Source: an uncultured Clostridia bacterium
Lineage (GTDB): Bacteria > Bacillota > Clostridia > Oscillospirales > Ruminococcaceae
Length of the DNA stretch: 49,739 nt
Assembly (NCBI GenBank): GCA_946545645.1
Contig: CAMNNQ010000144.1
Coordinates: 1-49,739, forward strand
Reading direction: 5' to 3'
The position numbers and the translations under genes were made by a program. The notes beneath the pieces are model-generated. The model had not been told where the DNA came from, did not search any database, and saw nothing but the letters and a program-made list of their open reading frames with translations. Shown piece by piece: positions 1-9,125 of the stretch (the first letter of the stretch is position 1; every line of letters begins with the position of its first letter).

Positions 1-3
1 GTC

Positions 4-33
4 AGGCCTGTGCCGCATGAGCTGCACAGGCCT
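4..33 (+). terminator. Hairpin, probable terminator of an upstream gene
   Basis: A perfect 10-bp stem (AGGCCTGTGC / GCACAGGCCT) with a 10-nt loop is followed by a short T-rich run (TTTCT). It lies just before the promoter of the topoisomerase operon, so it most likely ends a gene that lies left of the window. The T tract is weak. Confidence 0.55.
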
Positions 34-108
34 TTCTGCTCTGATATCGGAATACGCGATTTGCTGTCCAACTATTTGGACATAAACATATATGTTGTTA
101 TTTTATGA

Positions 109-138
109 TTGACAAAACCGCAGGTATTGTGGTATAAT
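109..138 (+). promoter_or_regulatory. Sigma-A-type promoter of the topoisomerase pair
   Basis: TTGACA at 109-114 and TATAAT at 133-138 are separated by 18 bp. The ATG of the GyrB/ParE-like gene follows about 40 bp downstream with a GAAAGGA ribosome site at 163-169. Confidence 0.85.
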
Positions 139-177
139 AGTATTTGTATGGATATCTGAAACGAAAGGACGTTTTGA

Positions 178-2172
178 ATGCCTAAGAAAAAGGAATACAA
201 CAACGAATCGATGACGCTCCTCAAGGACGAGGAACGTGTAAGATTAAAGCCTTCGGTCATATTCGGCTCTGACGGGCTTGAGGGCTGCAAGCACGCTGTC
301 TTTGAGATCCTGTCTAACTCTATCGACGAAGCAAGAGAAGGCCACGGAGACAAGATCGTCATTACAAGGTATAACGATCTCTCCATCGAGGTCGAGGATT
401 TCGGGCGCGGCTGCCCTGTGGATTACAACAAAGTCGAGAACAGATACAACTGGGAGATCGTGTTCTGCGAGCTTTACGGCGGAAGCAAATACGACAACAA
501 CTCCGGCGAGACCTACGAGTATTCTCTCGGCACCAACGGCCTCGGCGCTTGTGCGACCCAGTATGCCTCGGAATACATGGATGTCGAAGTCTGCCGCGAC
601 AAACAGATCTACAGGCTCCATTTTGAAAAAGGCAAAAATGTAGGCGGGCTCCATTCCGAGCCGACTCCCCGCAAGCGTACCGGGACCAGGATCCGCTGGA
701 AGCCGGATCTGGAGGTATTTACGGACATCGACATCGAGCCGGAATTCTATCACGATATGCTGAAAAAGCAGGCTGTTGTAAACCCCCATGTTCAGTTCGT
801 TTTCCGCGAGCAGCAGCCCGGCGGCTCCTTTAAGGATACTGTATATCTCTACGAGAACGGCATAGTTGACTACTGCGCCGAGATCGTCGGGGAGGACAAC
901 CTGACATCCGTTCAGTTCGTGCAGGGTGAGAGGAAGGGCCGGGACCGGGATGACAAGGAAGATTACAAGGTCAAGCTCTCTGTCGCATTCACATTCTCCA
1001 ACAAGGTCAAGCGGCAGGAATACTTCCACAATTCCTCATTCCTTGAACACGGCGGTTCCCCGCAGGATGCTGTAAAATCCGCTTTCCAATCGCAGATAAA
1101 CGCATACCTCAAATCTGCGAACAAATATCTGAAATCCGAGAAGCCTATCTCCTTCGCTGATGTCGAGGAGAGCCTTGTGCTGATCTCCAGCTCCTTCTCG
1201 ACTCAGACTTCTTACGCCAACCAGACCAAGAAGGCTATCACCAACAAGTTCATAAGAGAATGTATGACCGAGTTTCTGAAGCATCAGCTCGAGGTATACT
1301 TTATCGAGAACCCGGATGAAGCCAACAAGATCGCAGATCAGATACTCATCAACAAGCGGAGCCGCGAGCACGCCGAAAAGACAAGGCTCAACATCGCCAA
1401 GACCCTGACACAGAAGATCGACCTTGCCAACCAGGTGCAGAAATTCGTGGACTGCCGCTCGAAGGATCTCTCCAAGCGGGAGCTCTATATCGTTGAGGGC
1501 GATTCGGCGCTGGGATCTGTAAAGATGGCGAGAGATTCCGAATTCCAGGCTGTTATGCCTGTAAGAGGAAAGATACTCAATTGCCTCAAAGCCGATTACG
1601 ACCGTATCTTCAAGAGCGAGATCATTACCGACCTTGTCAAGGTGCTGGGCTGCGGAGTCGAAGTCAAGAGCAAGGCCAACAAAGACCTCTCGCTCTTCAA
1701 TATCGAGAACCTTAAATGGAACAAGATCGTGATCTGCACAGATGCGGATTACGACGGCTTCCAGATCAGGACACTTATCCTTACAATGATCTACCGCCTC
1801 TGCCCGACACTTATCGAGAAGGGCTATGTATTTATCGCTGAATCTCCCCTTTACGAGATAACCGTAAAGGAAAAGAAGGGCGAAAAGAAGTATTTTGCCT
1901 ACGACGAGAATGAAAAGGCGGATATACTGAAAAAGATCGGGGATCAGAAATATATCCTCCAGCGCTCAAAAGGTCTCGGCGAGAACGAAGCCGATATGAT
2001 GGCGCTGACGACCATGAACCCCGGCACACGCAGGCTGATAAAGGTCGGGCCGGATGCCGCCGAGGATACTGCTTATATGTTCGATATGCTGCTGGGAGAC
2101 GATCTCCAGGGCAGAAAGGATTTCATCAGCCAGTACGGCCACGATTATCTGGATATGGCGGATATATCGTAA
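178..2172 (+). CDS. Type II DNA topoisomerase subunit B (GyrB/ParE-like)
   Basis: ATPase and TOPRIM subunit of a type II topoisomerase; with the next gene it should form an A2B2 enzyme that passes one DNA duplex through another using ATP. The GHKL ATPase part shows the N-box (ILSNSIDEAREG), a D-x-G-x-G motif (EDFGRG) and a glycine loop (GTNGLGA). The transducer follows, then a TOPRIM domain with EGDSA at residue 440 and DADYDG at 522, the Mg-binding acidic residues. At 664 aa it is close to normal length. The glycine loop reads TNGLG where GyrB usually has LHGVG, so this is a diverged paralogue rather than a textbook gyrase. Whether it acts as gyrase or topoisomerase IV is not settled by sequence; the partner's lack of a GyrA box favours a topo IV-like enzyme. 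Confidence 0.9.
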   Translation: MPKKKEYNNESMTLLKDEERVRLKPSVIFGSDGLEGCKHAVFEILSNSIDEAREGHGDKIVITRYNDLSIEVEDFGRGCPVDYNKVENRYNWEIVFCELYGGSKYDNNSGETYEYSLGTNGLGACATQYASEYMDVEVCRDKQIYRLHFEKGKNVGGLHSEPTPRKRTGTRIRWKPDLEVFTDIDIEPEFYHDMLKKQAVVNPHVQFVFREQQPGGSFKDTVYLYENGIVDYCAEIVGEDNLTSVQFVQGERKGRDRDDKEDYKVKLSVAFTFSNKVKRQEYFHNSSFLEHGGSPQDAVKSAFQSQINAYLKSANKYLKSEKPISFADVEESLVLISSSFSTQTSYANQTKKAITNKFIRECMTEFLKHQLEVYFIENPDEANKIADQILINKRSREHAEKTRLNIAKTLTQKIDLANQVQKFVDCRSKDLSKRELYIVEGDSALGSVKMARDSEFQAVMPVRGKILNCLKADYDRIFKSEIITDLVKVLGCGVEVKSKANKDLSLFNIENLKWNKIVICTDADYDGFQIRTLILTMIYRLCPTLIEKGYVFIAESPLYEITVKEKKGEKKYFAYDENEKADILKKIGDQKYILQRSKGLGENEADMMALTTMNPGTRRLIKVGPDAAEDTAYMFDMLLGDDLQGRKDFISQYGHDYLDMADIS

Positions 2173-2225
2173 CGGCGCTCAGGCTTGCAGATACTGCGAA
2201 TCAAATAAGAATGAGGTAGGATATT

Positions 2226-4472
2226 TTGGCTAGAAAGAAAAAAGACAATGAAAGGCCGAAGCTGACTCCTGAGCAGGCAAATGCCTATATCGCGGGAGCC
2301 GGGCAGGTAGTCGAGGAGCCCATAACTCTGACGCTGGAGCGCAATTATATGCCCTACGCCATGAGCGTTATCGTTTCCCGAGCTTTCCCGGAGATCGACG
2401 GCTTCAAGCCCTCTCACAGAAAGCTGCTCTATACCATGTATAAAATGGGGCTTCTCACCGGCGGACTCACCAAGAGCGCAAATATAGTCGGACAGACCAT
2501 GAGACTCAACCCTCACGGCGATGCAGCCATTTATGAGACTATGGTGCGTCTCGCCAGAGGCAACGAGACCCTGCTGCACCCCTATATCCAATCAAAGGGC
2601 AACTTCGGAAAGGCCTATTCCCGCGATATGGCCTACGCAGCCTCACGATACACCGAGGCCAAACTGGACCCGATATGCAGCGAGCTTTTCCGGGATATCG
2701 ACAAGGATACCGTCGATTTTGTACCGAACTATGACAACACCATGCAGGAGCCGACCCTCTTCCCTGCTACCTTCCCGACGATTCTTGTAAATGCGAATGT
2801 CGGTATCGGTGTTTCTATGGCATCTTCTGTCTGCTCCTTCAATCTGGCGGAGGTCTGCGAGACAACCATCGCCCTTATGAAAGACCCGGAGCATAACGCT
2901 CTGAACACTCTCAAGGGTCCGGATTTCCCCGGGGGAGCTTCCCTGCTCTACGACGAGGCAGAGCTGGACGCCATCTACCGGACAGGCAAGGGCTCTGTCA
3001 AGCTCAGAGCGAAATATCAGTTCGACCAGGACACCCGCACTATCGAGATAGTTGAGATACCTGCGACTACCACTATCGAAGCCATAAAGGAAAAGATCGT
3101 CTCGCTGGTCAAGCTGGGAAAGATCAAAGAGATCTCCGATATCCGCGACGAGAGCGACCTGAACGGTCTGAAGATCGGCATCGACATCAAGAAGGGCGTA
3201 GATCCGGACAAGCTGATGCAGAAGCTCTACCGCCTGACCCCTCTCCAGGATTCCTATTCCTGCAATTTCAACATTCTCGTACACGGCTACCCGAAGGTAA
3301 TGGGCGTTTACGATATCATCCGCGAATGGGTAGACTTCCGCATGGATTGCGTAAAGCGGAGGATCAGCTTCGACCTTGCCAGAAAAAAGGAAAAGCTGCA
3401 TCTGCTGAAAGCCCTCGGAAAGATACTGCTGGATATCGACAAGGCGATCAAAATAATCCGCGAGACCGAAGAGGAAGCGGATGTCATCCCCAACCTTATG
3501 ATCGGCTTCTCCATAGATGAGGTACAGGCGGAATATATCGCTGAGATCAAACTGCGGCATCTCAACCGTGAGTATATAGTCAAGCGGCTGGAAGAAACCA
3601 AGCAGCTCGAAGCCGAGATCGCCGAGCTGACCGAGACCCTCGGCAGCGACAGAAAGATCAAGAGCATCATCATCTCCGAGCTCAAGGATGTTATAAAAAA
3701 ATACGGCCAGCCCAGAAAGACACAGTTCTTCTACAAGAACGATATCGAGGAAGCGGAGCCGGAGGACGATGCACCGGATTATCAGGTGACCCTCTTCCTT
3801 TCGGCCAGCGGCTATTTCAAGAAGATCACTCCGCTCTCGCTGAGGATGGCATCGGAGCAGAAGTTCAAGGAAGGAGACTGCCTCGCCAGAGAGATCGAAG
3901 CGACGAACAAGACAGAGCTCCTGTTCTTCTCCGACAAGGCACAGGTCTACAAGACCAGAGCCTCGGCCTTTGAGGACACCAAGGCTTCTTCGCTGGGAGA
4001 TTTCATCCCTGCGAAGCTGGGCTTTGACGAGGGCGAGAATGTTCTCGATATGGTAGTCACCACAGATTACTCAGGCTATCTGCTCTTCGTGTTTGAAAAC
4101 GGAAAGGTCGCCAAAGTACCGCTGAACGCTTACGAGACCAAGCAGAACCGCAAGAAGCTGAACAACGCTTACAGCGCCAAGTCCCCGCTGGTTGCAGTAT
4201 TCCATATCAGCACAAATGAAGAGATCATGCTGCGCTCCTCCAACGGAAGAGCGGTGATCTTCGATTCAGCTCTGCTGCTGCCTAAATCCACCCGCGACAC
4301 TCAGGGCGTACAGGTAATGAGCCTGAAGACCAAGGGCTCAAAGCTGGAAAAGGCATTCATCCTCTCCCCGGAGCAGGCAGATCAGCTATCGAAATACCGC
4401 AGCAAGACGATACCTGTTGCCGGGAGCTTTGCAAAAGACATCCCCGACCCGGATCAGATGTCGATGCTGTAA
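2226..4472 (+). CDS. Type II DNA topoisomerase subunit A (GyrA/ParC-like)
   Basis: DNA cleavage and rejoining subunit, partner of the preceding gene. The winged-helix region contains the conserved PHGD (96-99) and the catalytic Arg141-Tyr142 in RYTEAKL; Tyr142 would form the 5'-phosphotyrosyl bond. A tower/coiled-coil region and a degenerate beta-pinwheel follow. I see no GyrA box (QRRGGKG) in the C-terminal third, so negative supercoiling activity is doubtful and a decatenase role is likelier. The start is TTG, set by GAGGTAGG at 2213-2220; the gap to the upstream gene is 53 bp, so the two are an operon. Length is 748 aa. Confidence 0.9.
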   Translation: MARKKKDNERPKLTPEQANAYIAGAGQVVEEPITLTLERNYMPYAMSVIVSRAFPEIDGFKPSHRKLLYTMYKMGLLTGGLTKSANIVGQTMRLNPHGDAAIYETMVRLARGNETLLHPYIQSKGNFGKAYSRDMAYAASRYTEAKLDPICSELFRDIDKDTVDFVPNYDNTMQEPTLFPATFPTILVNANVGIGVSMASSVCSFNLAEVCETTIALMKDPEHNALNTLKGPDFPGGASLLYDEAELDAIYRTGKGSVKLRAKYQFDQDTRTIEIVEIPATTTIEAIKEKIVSLVKLGKIKEISDIRDESDLNGLKIGIDIKKGVDPDKLMQKLYRLTPLQDSYSCNFNILVHGYPKVMGVYDIIREWVDFRMDCVKRRISFDLARKKEKLHLLKALGKILLDIDKAIKIIRETEEEADVIPNLMIGFSIDEVQAEYIAEIKLRHLNREYIVKRLEETKQLEAEIAELTETLGSDRKIKSIIISELKDVIKKYGQPRKTQFFYKNDIEEAEPEDDAPDYQVTLFLSASGYFKKITPLSLRMASEQKFKEGDCLAREIEATNKTELLFFSDKAQVYKTRASAFEDTKASSLGDFIPAKLGFDEGENVLDMVVTTDYSGYLLFVFENGKVAKVPLNAYETKQNRKKLNNAYSAKSPLVAVFHISTNEEIMLRSSNGRAVIFDSALLLPKSTRDTQGVQVMSLKTKGSKLEKAFILSPEQADQLSKYRSKTIPVAGSFAKDIPDPDQMSML

Positions 4473-4520
4473 AACGGGCAGCACCGAAGCCTGCTGCGAA
4501 CAATACACCGGTCTCATTAT

Positions 4521-4597
4521 CGCCCCGCTGCTTTCCGGCGGGGCGATCAAATGTAAAAACGCAAAAACGGGTATTCCCTTTTTCAGGGAATACCCGT
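4521..4597. terminator. Two hairpins between convergent genes
   Basis: The first stem is CGCCCCGC/GCGGGGCG (4521-4528 with 4538-4545). The second is a 13-bp perfect stem at 4567-4579 with 4585-4597. On the minus strand the second is followed by a T-rich run, so it suits ispF; the first suits the topoisomerase operon on the plus strand. Confidence 0.75.
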
Positions 4598-4619
4598 TCT
4601 GTATCAGGTCAGCCTGATA

Positions 4620-5111
4620 TCATTTTTTAACAATGAGAGCTACTGCGGTGGCGCTCATACCCCGCATCTCTCCGGTAAAGCCGAGACCCTCTTCAGTCGT
4701 GGCTTTCACAGAGACCTGCGAGATATCTATTCCGCAGGCAGCGGCGATATTCTCCCGCATAAGGTCGATATGCGGCGCCAGCTTTGGTTTCTGCGCGCAG
4801 ACAGTCGAGTCGATATTGACTATCTCATATCCGTTCTTATCAAGCACAGACACGACCTCTTTCATAAGCAGGAGGCTGTCTGCCCCCTTGAATGCAGGAT
4901 CGTTATCCGGGAAGAGATGGCCTATATCTCCCAGCGCTGCCGCTCCGAGGAGAGCGTCCATTACGGCGTGCAACAGGACATCGGCATCGGAATGGCCGAG
5001 GAGCCCCAGCACGAAGGGTATCTTCACACCTCCGAGGATCAGCTCTCTTCCCTCGGCAAAGCGGTGGACATCATATCCGTGCCCGACACGGAAAGCACAT
5101 TTCTCACCCAT
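4620..5111 (-). CDS. ispF: 2-C-methyl-D-erythritol 2,4-cyclodiphosphate synthase
   Basis: Cytosolic enzyme of the MEP isoprenoid pathway; it cyclises CDP-methylerythritol 2-phosphate with release of CMP. Metal ligands are visible: Asp14 and His16 in GHGYDVHRF and His48 in the HSDADVLLH segment. [11 protein letters not shown] follows near residues 61-71 and the CDP-binding [11 protein letters not shown] lies near the C-terminus. I chose the ATG at 5111, which overlaps the galE stop by one base (TGATG), over the GTG one codon earlier; this implies translational coupling to galE. At about 163 aa it has normal length. No other MEP gene is nearby, and pairing with galE has no obvious pathway logic. 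Confidence 0.95.
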   Translation of the reverse strand: MGEKCAFRVGHGYDVHRFAEGRELILGGVKIPFVLGLLGHSDADVLLHAVMDALLGAAALGDIGHLFPDNDPAFKGADSLLLMKEVVSVLDKNGYEIVNIDSTVCAQKPKLAPHIDLMRENIAAACGIDISQVSVKATTEEGLGFTGEMRGMSATAVALIVKK

Positions 5112-6133
5112 CACTTTGCCTCGATGCCGTTAGGATTAAGGCGGATGAAATTCCACCCGTCGCGGCACATATCGTCCAGACCGAGCTTAGCTTCCCAGCC
5201 CAGAAGAGCCCTGGCCTTTGAGGGGTCCGAATAGCACCAGGCGATATCTCCCGGGCGGCGGGGCATGATCTTATAGGGTATCTCCTTGCCGCAGGCCTTT
5301 TCAAAGGCATGGAGCACATCCAGCACGCTGGAGCCCTTGCCCGTACCCAGGTTCACAGCCTCAACGCCCTTATTTTCAAGAACATACTTGACAGCGCAGA
5401 GATGCCCTCTGGCGAGATCAACAACATGGATATAGTCGCGGACACCTGTACCGTCGGGGGTATCGTAATCATTGCCGAAAACGCCCAGAAATTCTCTCTT
5501 GCCGACAGCGACCTGCTGGATATAGGGGAAGAGATTATTGGGAATACCGTTAGGGTCTTCGCCGAGCAAGCCGCTGCTGTGGGCGCCGATAGGATTGAAA
5601 TATCTGAGCAGAGCGACAGACCAATCCGGGTCTGCGGCAGCGACATCTTTAAGGATCTGCTCGATCATTACCTTGGTATAGCCGTAGGGGTTGGTAGAGG
5701 TATGTGTCGGCATAGTCTCTACATAGGGGACAGGGTTATCCATACCGTAAACGGTGGCGGAAGAGGAGAAGACTATCCTCTTGCAGCCGTGGGAGCGCAT
5801 AGCTTTGATAAGCATAAGAGTCCCGGTGATATTATTGTGGTAATACTCCACAGGCTTCTGCACGCTCTCGCCGACAGCCTTGAGCCCGGCAAAATGGATA
5901 ACAGCGTCGATGCTGTTCTCCTCGAAGATCTTATCCATAGCCCCGAGGTCAAGAATGTCAGCTTCGACAAAACTGAGGCTCTTTCCGGTGATCTTTTTTA
6001 CACGCTCCAGAGCCTCGGGCTTGGAGTTGGAGAAATTATCAACGACTACGAGCTCATAGCCCGCTTCGAGGAGCTCCACACAGGTATGGCTCCCGATAAA
6101 TCCGGCACCGCCGGTAACAAGAATTTTTGACAT
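5111..6133 (-). CDS. galE: UDP-glucose 4-epimerase
   Basis: Interconverts UDP-glucose and UDP-galactose in the Leloir pathway and for surface sugars. It is a short-chain dehydrogenase fold: the NAD-binding GGAGFIG is at 8-14, and the active-site YxxxK is Tyr150/Lys154 after the SSSATVYG strand. An in-frame extension of 40 codons exists upstream but is low-complexity, so I take the ATG at 6133, which has AAGGTGG/AAGGA sequences just upstream and begins directly at the Rossmann strand MSKILVTGG. The 340-aa length is typical. It is the first gene of a two-gene operon with ispF. Confidence 0.95.
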   Translation of the reverse strand: MSKILVTGGAGFIGSHTCVELLEAGYELVVVDNFSNSKPEALERVKKITGKSLSFVEADILDLGAMDKIFEENSIDAVIHFAGLKAVGESVQKPVEYYHNNITGTLMLIKAMRSHGCKRIVFSSSATVYGMDNPVPYVETMPTHTSTNPYGYTKVMIEQILKDVAAADPDWSVALLRYFNPIGAHSSGLLGEDPNGIPNNLFPYIQQVAVGKREFLGVFGNDYDTPDGTGVRDYIHVVDLARGHLCAVKYVLENKGVEAVNLGTGKGSSVLDVLHAFEKACGKEIPYKIMPRRPGDIAWCYSDPSKARALLGWEAKLGLDDMCRDGWNFIRLNPNGIEAK

Positions 6134-6258
6134 TATCCTTACCACCTTTTTGCTCCGCGCAGCGTCCCCGGCGGCAGGGCTCGGATATGAGCCGTCTGTT
6201 CGCAGGGCGAGGCTGCCCTCTGCCCATTGCAGGAGCGGAGCGTTATTCTGCACTTCTC

Positions 6259-6287
6259 ATTATATCATACATCCGGGAAAAATGCAA
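6259..6287 (-). promoter_or_regulatory. Promoter of galE-ispF
   Basis: Read on the minus strand: TTGCAT (6287-6282), a 17-bp spacer, then TATAAT (6264-6259). The leader to the galE ATG is about 120 nt and GC-rich, with no gene in it. Confidence 0.75.
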
Positions 6288-6305
6288 GTACCAAACCTCA
6301 CGACG

Positions 6306-6334
6306 TTGACATCCCGGGTGATATGGGGTATAAT
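6306..6334 (+). promoter_or_regulatory. Consensus promoter of the lipoprotein operon
   Basis: TTGACA at 6306-6311, a 17-bp spacer and TATAAT at 6329-6334: a perfect sigma-A match. It is back to back with the galE promoter, and the -35 boxes are about 20 bp apart. Confidence 0.88.
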
Positions 6335-6427
6335 AAGTTCAACGCACCGTCCAAGGCGTCAGGACGAACGGAAGCTGCTGTTATGCGCTTAGGTCTGCCG
6401 CTTTGAGGAAAGACAGGAGAGATCGTT

Positions 6428-7441
6428 ATGATACTGAGAATAGTTGCCGTATCTGCTGCTTTATGTCTGCTGCTGACCGGGTGTTCATCGGATGACAGCA
6501 GCAAAGCCGAAAGAACAGATACCGGCACCGCCGTCTCCGAAACTGTTCCAAACGGGACTGCTCCCTCCGGCACAGGGGCCCCCGCCGAGGAAGATCCCGC
6601 TCTTAAATACAAAGCTGCAAAAGAGATGAACCAGCACATAATCGAGGCCTTCAGGAGCGGCGACAGCAGCGGGCTCTCCGAGCCGGAAGCGAAAACACTG
6701 GCAGCAGCTCAGGAGTTGATCGAAAGCTGCACCGGAGACGATATGAGCGCAGTCGATAAAGAGCTGGCTATCCATGACGAGCTGGCAAGGCAGATATACT
6801 ACGATTATGAAAATCTTAACCCGATGCACGAGCACACAGAACATTCCGCCGACTCATACGGCGCACTGGTAGAGCATCAGGCTATATGCACAGGCTATGC
6901 CGAGAGCTTCTCTCTGCTGATGAACCTTATCGGTATTGACAGCATGGTGGTCAATGCGCACAGCTCCACCGGAGAGGAACACGCCTGGTCGCTTCTCAGG
7001 CTCGACGGCGAGTGGTACGCCTGCGATATGACCTGGGACGATAACCATCATACGGATCTGTCTGTCAGACACAGGTTTTTCAATGTAACCGACAGCGTCA
7101 TGGAGAAGCATGACCACAAATGGGACAAGGGTGCCTACCCTGCTGCGGCCGGGACAAAATACAGCTACGCAGAGCTCTATTCCGTTGAAGTAAACAGTTC
7201 TGACGAGCTGCGCAATCTCATCAGCGGAAAGGTCAGCGAGCGCTGCTGCGATCTTTTCATAAGACCCGGCGCTTATTTCGGGAACGATGTAACGGCAGAG
7301 AGCTTCAAGAAGGAGAAACTGAGCGAGGTCAGCGATATCCTCAGCGGAGCCGGGCTCGTTCTGAAACAATACGAGATCTTCAAAACGAGCTTAGGGAATG
7401 TCCTGCGGCTGGAATTCGATTATCCCAACAAAGATAAATAG
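6428..7441 (+). CDS. Lipoprotein with a transglutaminase-like domain
   Basis: Predicted surface lipoprotein. A signal peptide with the lipobox LLTGC (acylated Cys19) is followed by a Ser/Thr/Pro-rich linker to about residue 60. The transglutaminase-like cysteine-protease fold has its triad in order: Cys154 (AICTGYAES), His185 (EEHAWS) and Asp204 (MTWDD). The last ~100 residues look like an extra domain of unknown role. Substrate cannot be read from sequence; relatives act on peptides or peptidoglycan. Start: ATG with CAGGAGAG just upstream. It is followed after 8 bp by the HisA-like gene, so they are probably cotranscribed, although the functions look unrelated. Confidence 0.85.
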   Translation: MILRIVAVSAALCLLLTGCSSDDSSKAERTDTGTAVSETVPNGTAPSGTGAPAEEDPALKYKAAKEMNQHIIEAFRSGDSSGLSEPEAKTLAAAQELIESCTGDDMSAVDKELAIHDELARQIYYDYENLNPMHEHTEHSADSYGALVEHQAICTGYAESFSLLMNLIGIDSMVVNAHSSTGEEHAWSLLRLDGEWYACDMTWDDNHHTDLSVRHRFFNVTDSVMEKHDHKWDKGAYPAAAGTKYSYAELYSVEVNSSDELRNLISGKVSERCCDLFIRPGAYFGNDVTAESFKKEKLSEVSDILSGAGLVLKQYEIFKTSLGNVLRLEFDYPNKDK

Positions 7442-7449
7442 GAGGAAAC

Positions 7450-8223
7450 ATGAGATTCAGACCTTGTATAGATATACACAACGGCTGCGTAAAGCAGATA
7501 GTCGGAGGCTCGCTGAGAGACAGCGGCAGCTTTGCCGAGGAGAATTTCGTCTCTGAGCAGGATGCTGGCTTTTACGGCAGACTTTACCGCTCCAAGGGGC
7601 TCACAGGCGGGCATATCATACTGCTGAACCCCGCCGGCTCTCCCGAGTACGAAGCCGACTGCCGTCAGGCAGCGCTTGCTCTCAAGGAGTTCCCTTCGGG
7701 CTTGCAGATCGGCGGCGGGATATGCCCGGATAATGCCGGGAGATTTCTGGACATGGGGGCCTCTCAGGTCATTGTTACCAGCTATGTTTTCAAGGGCGGA
7801 CGGTTCGACAGGGACGCTCTCAGGAGAATGGTAAAGGCTGTCGGCAGGGAGAAGCTCGTGCTTGACCTGAGCTGCCGCAGGCAGGGAAATAAGTATTATA
7901 TCGTCACCGACCGCTGGCAGAAGTTCACAGAAGTCGAGCTGGACGAAAAAGCGCTGGACAGGCTCTCAAAGAGCTGCGCGGAATTTCTCATACACGCAGT
8001 AGATGTCGAGGGTAAGGCCTCCGGTATCGAAGCGGCGGTAGCAAAGCTGATGAAAGACAGCCCTATCCCCGCGACCTACGCAGGAGGGATATCATCCTTC
8101 GATGACATAGAAGAGCTCAGGAGCCTGGGGGGCGGAAAGGTGGATTTCACCGTCGGCTCAGCGCTGGACATCTTCGGCGGCAGCCTGCCCTTTGATAAGA
8201 TCGCCGGATACACGGAGGGATAA
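7450..8223 (+). CDS. hisA: Phosphoribosylformimino-AICAR-ribotide isomerase, eukaryotic-type HisA
   Basis: TIM-barrel isomerase of histidine biosynthesis (ProFAR to PRFAR). The opening RFRPCIDIHNGCVKQIVGG, the GLTGGHIILLNP segment and the AGGISSFDDIEEL strand match the eukaryotic HIS6 pattern rather than the usual bacterial HisA. Asp8 sits where the catalytic aspartate of strand 1 belongs; Asp136, in LVLDLSCR, lies on the strand facing the second half. It is 257 aa, with AGGAGG just before the ATG. No other his gene lies near, so it is either an orphan or the only isomerase of a scattered pathway. Confidence 0.8.
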   Translation: MRFRPCIDIHNGCVKQIVGGSLRDSGSFAEENFVSEQDAGFYGRLYRSKGLTGGHIILLNPAGSPEYEADCRQAALALKEFPSGLQIGGGICPDNAGRFLDMGASQVIVTSYVFKGGRFDRDALRRMVKAVGREKLVLDLSCRRQGNKYYIVTDRWQKFTEVELDEKALDRLSKSCAEFLIHAVDVEGKASGIEAAVAKLMKDSPIPATYAGGISSFDDIEELRSLGGGKVDFTVGSALDIFGGSLPFDKIAGYTEG

Positions 8224-8225
8224 TA

Positions 8226-8936
8226 ATGACTGAAAAGAGGATCGGGCTCAGGACAGAATTCATAAGAGTCAACTGCGAAGACTGGCAATCCCGCACTATG
8301 CCGGACGGCTATTCCTTCGGCGGCAATCAGGGCTGGTTCCGGGAGGAGAGCGACGGAGCTATCTCGCCCTACGGCTGCGGGCTGATCTCCTGTGCTGATA
8401 TTTTCCTGTATATAAGCGGAAGAGTAAGGCTTATGCAGCCGGAATATATGTCTATCGTCCGGAGATTTGCGAAGGATCAGCTCCGTGTCCGGGGAAAGCT
8501 GGGGCTCAACGGCATCAGCATGGGTCTTGGCATGAGCAGGCTGCTGCGGGAAAAGAAGATCGCCATGCACGCCTCTTGGTGCTTCTCAAAAGAGAAGATA
8601 CTGCCCCGGATAACAGATATGCTTAAAAAGGATATGCCTGTCTGCATATCTGTCGGGCCCTGCATCGGCTCGAAGGAAAAGATCAAGGAGTACGGAGTCG
8701 ATCTGTTTATCCGCAATGGCAGGAAATTCATGCTTCCCGAATGGCGCAGCGGGCTCGTAAAGGATCATTATGTCACAGTTACCGGGATCATCCGCAGTGA
8801 GGGAAAAACCATGCTGGAAATATCCTCCTGGGGAGAGCGGTATTACATCGACTGGGCACAGTACACCGCATATCTCAATTCCGCAAGGACTTTCTTCTCC
8901 AATATCATGCTGATCGAACCCATAATATCCGGTTGA
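8226..8936 (+). CDS. Putative papain/C39-like cysteine peptidase, no signal peptide
   Basis: I infer a papain-like fold from three spaced motifs: Cys51 in YGCGLISCAD (like the nucleophile helix of C39 peptidases), His181 in KDHYVTVTGI, and SSWGERYYIDW at about 200-210, which resembles the NSWG strand of papains. The third catalytic position reads Ser where papains carry Asn, so activity is uncertain. There is no signal peptide or membrane segment, so it would be cytosolic. It begins 2 bp after the HisA-like gene and is surely in the same transcript. Substrate is unknown. Confidence 0.5.
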   Translation: MTEKRIGLRTEFIRVNCEDWQSRTMPDGYSFGGNQGWFREESDGAISPYGCGLISCADIFLYISGRVRLMQPEYMSIVRRFAKDQLRVRGKLGLNGISMGLGMSRLLREKKIAMHASWCFSKEKILPRITDMLKKDMPVCISVGPCIGSKEKIKEYGVDLFIRNGRKFMLPEWRSGLVKDHYVTVTGIIRSEGKTMLEISSWGERYYIDWAQYTAYLNSARTFFSNIMLIEPIISG

Positions 8937-9047
8937 TCGCTGACAGGCGCCGGATCTAAGTGCTCCGTCAGCGCGGAAGTATAATACCGCACGGGCAGGA
9001 TCTGAGAAGCAGATCATAAATTCCTTATCAGAAATTATAATAATCTC

Positions 9048-9076
9048 TTGCAATCGGGAATAAAATATGTTATAAT
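9048..9076 (+). promoter_or_regulatory. Promoter of ddl-murI
   Basis: TTGCAA (9048-9053), a 17-bp spacer and TATAAT (9071-9076). A small hairpin (CCGAC ATA GTCGG, about 9084-9096) falls at the start of the leader. The 8937-9047 stretch holds nothing else that I recognise. Confidence 0.78.
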
Positions 9077-9125
9077 ATAATGTCCGACATAGTCGGAGAT
9101 ATGACCGAAAGGCGATGTTGTATAA

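Noticed and set aside
244-1029. Long minus-strand open frame over the GyrB/ParE-like gene
   Set aside because: It lies fully within a gene with clear motifs, has no ribosome site and shows no protein-like motif.
2643-3560. 305-codon minus-strand frame over the GyrA/ParC-like gene
   Set aside because: Same reason: antisense shadow with no start signal.
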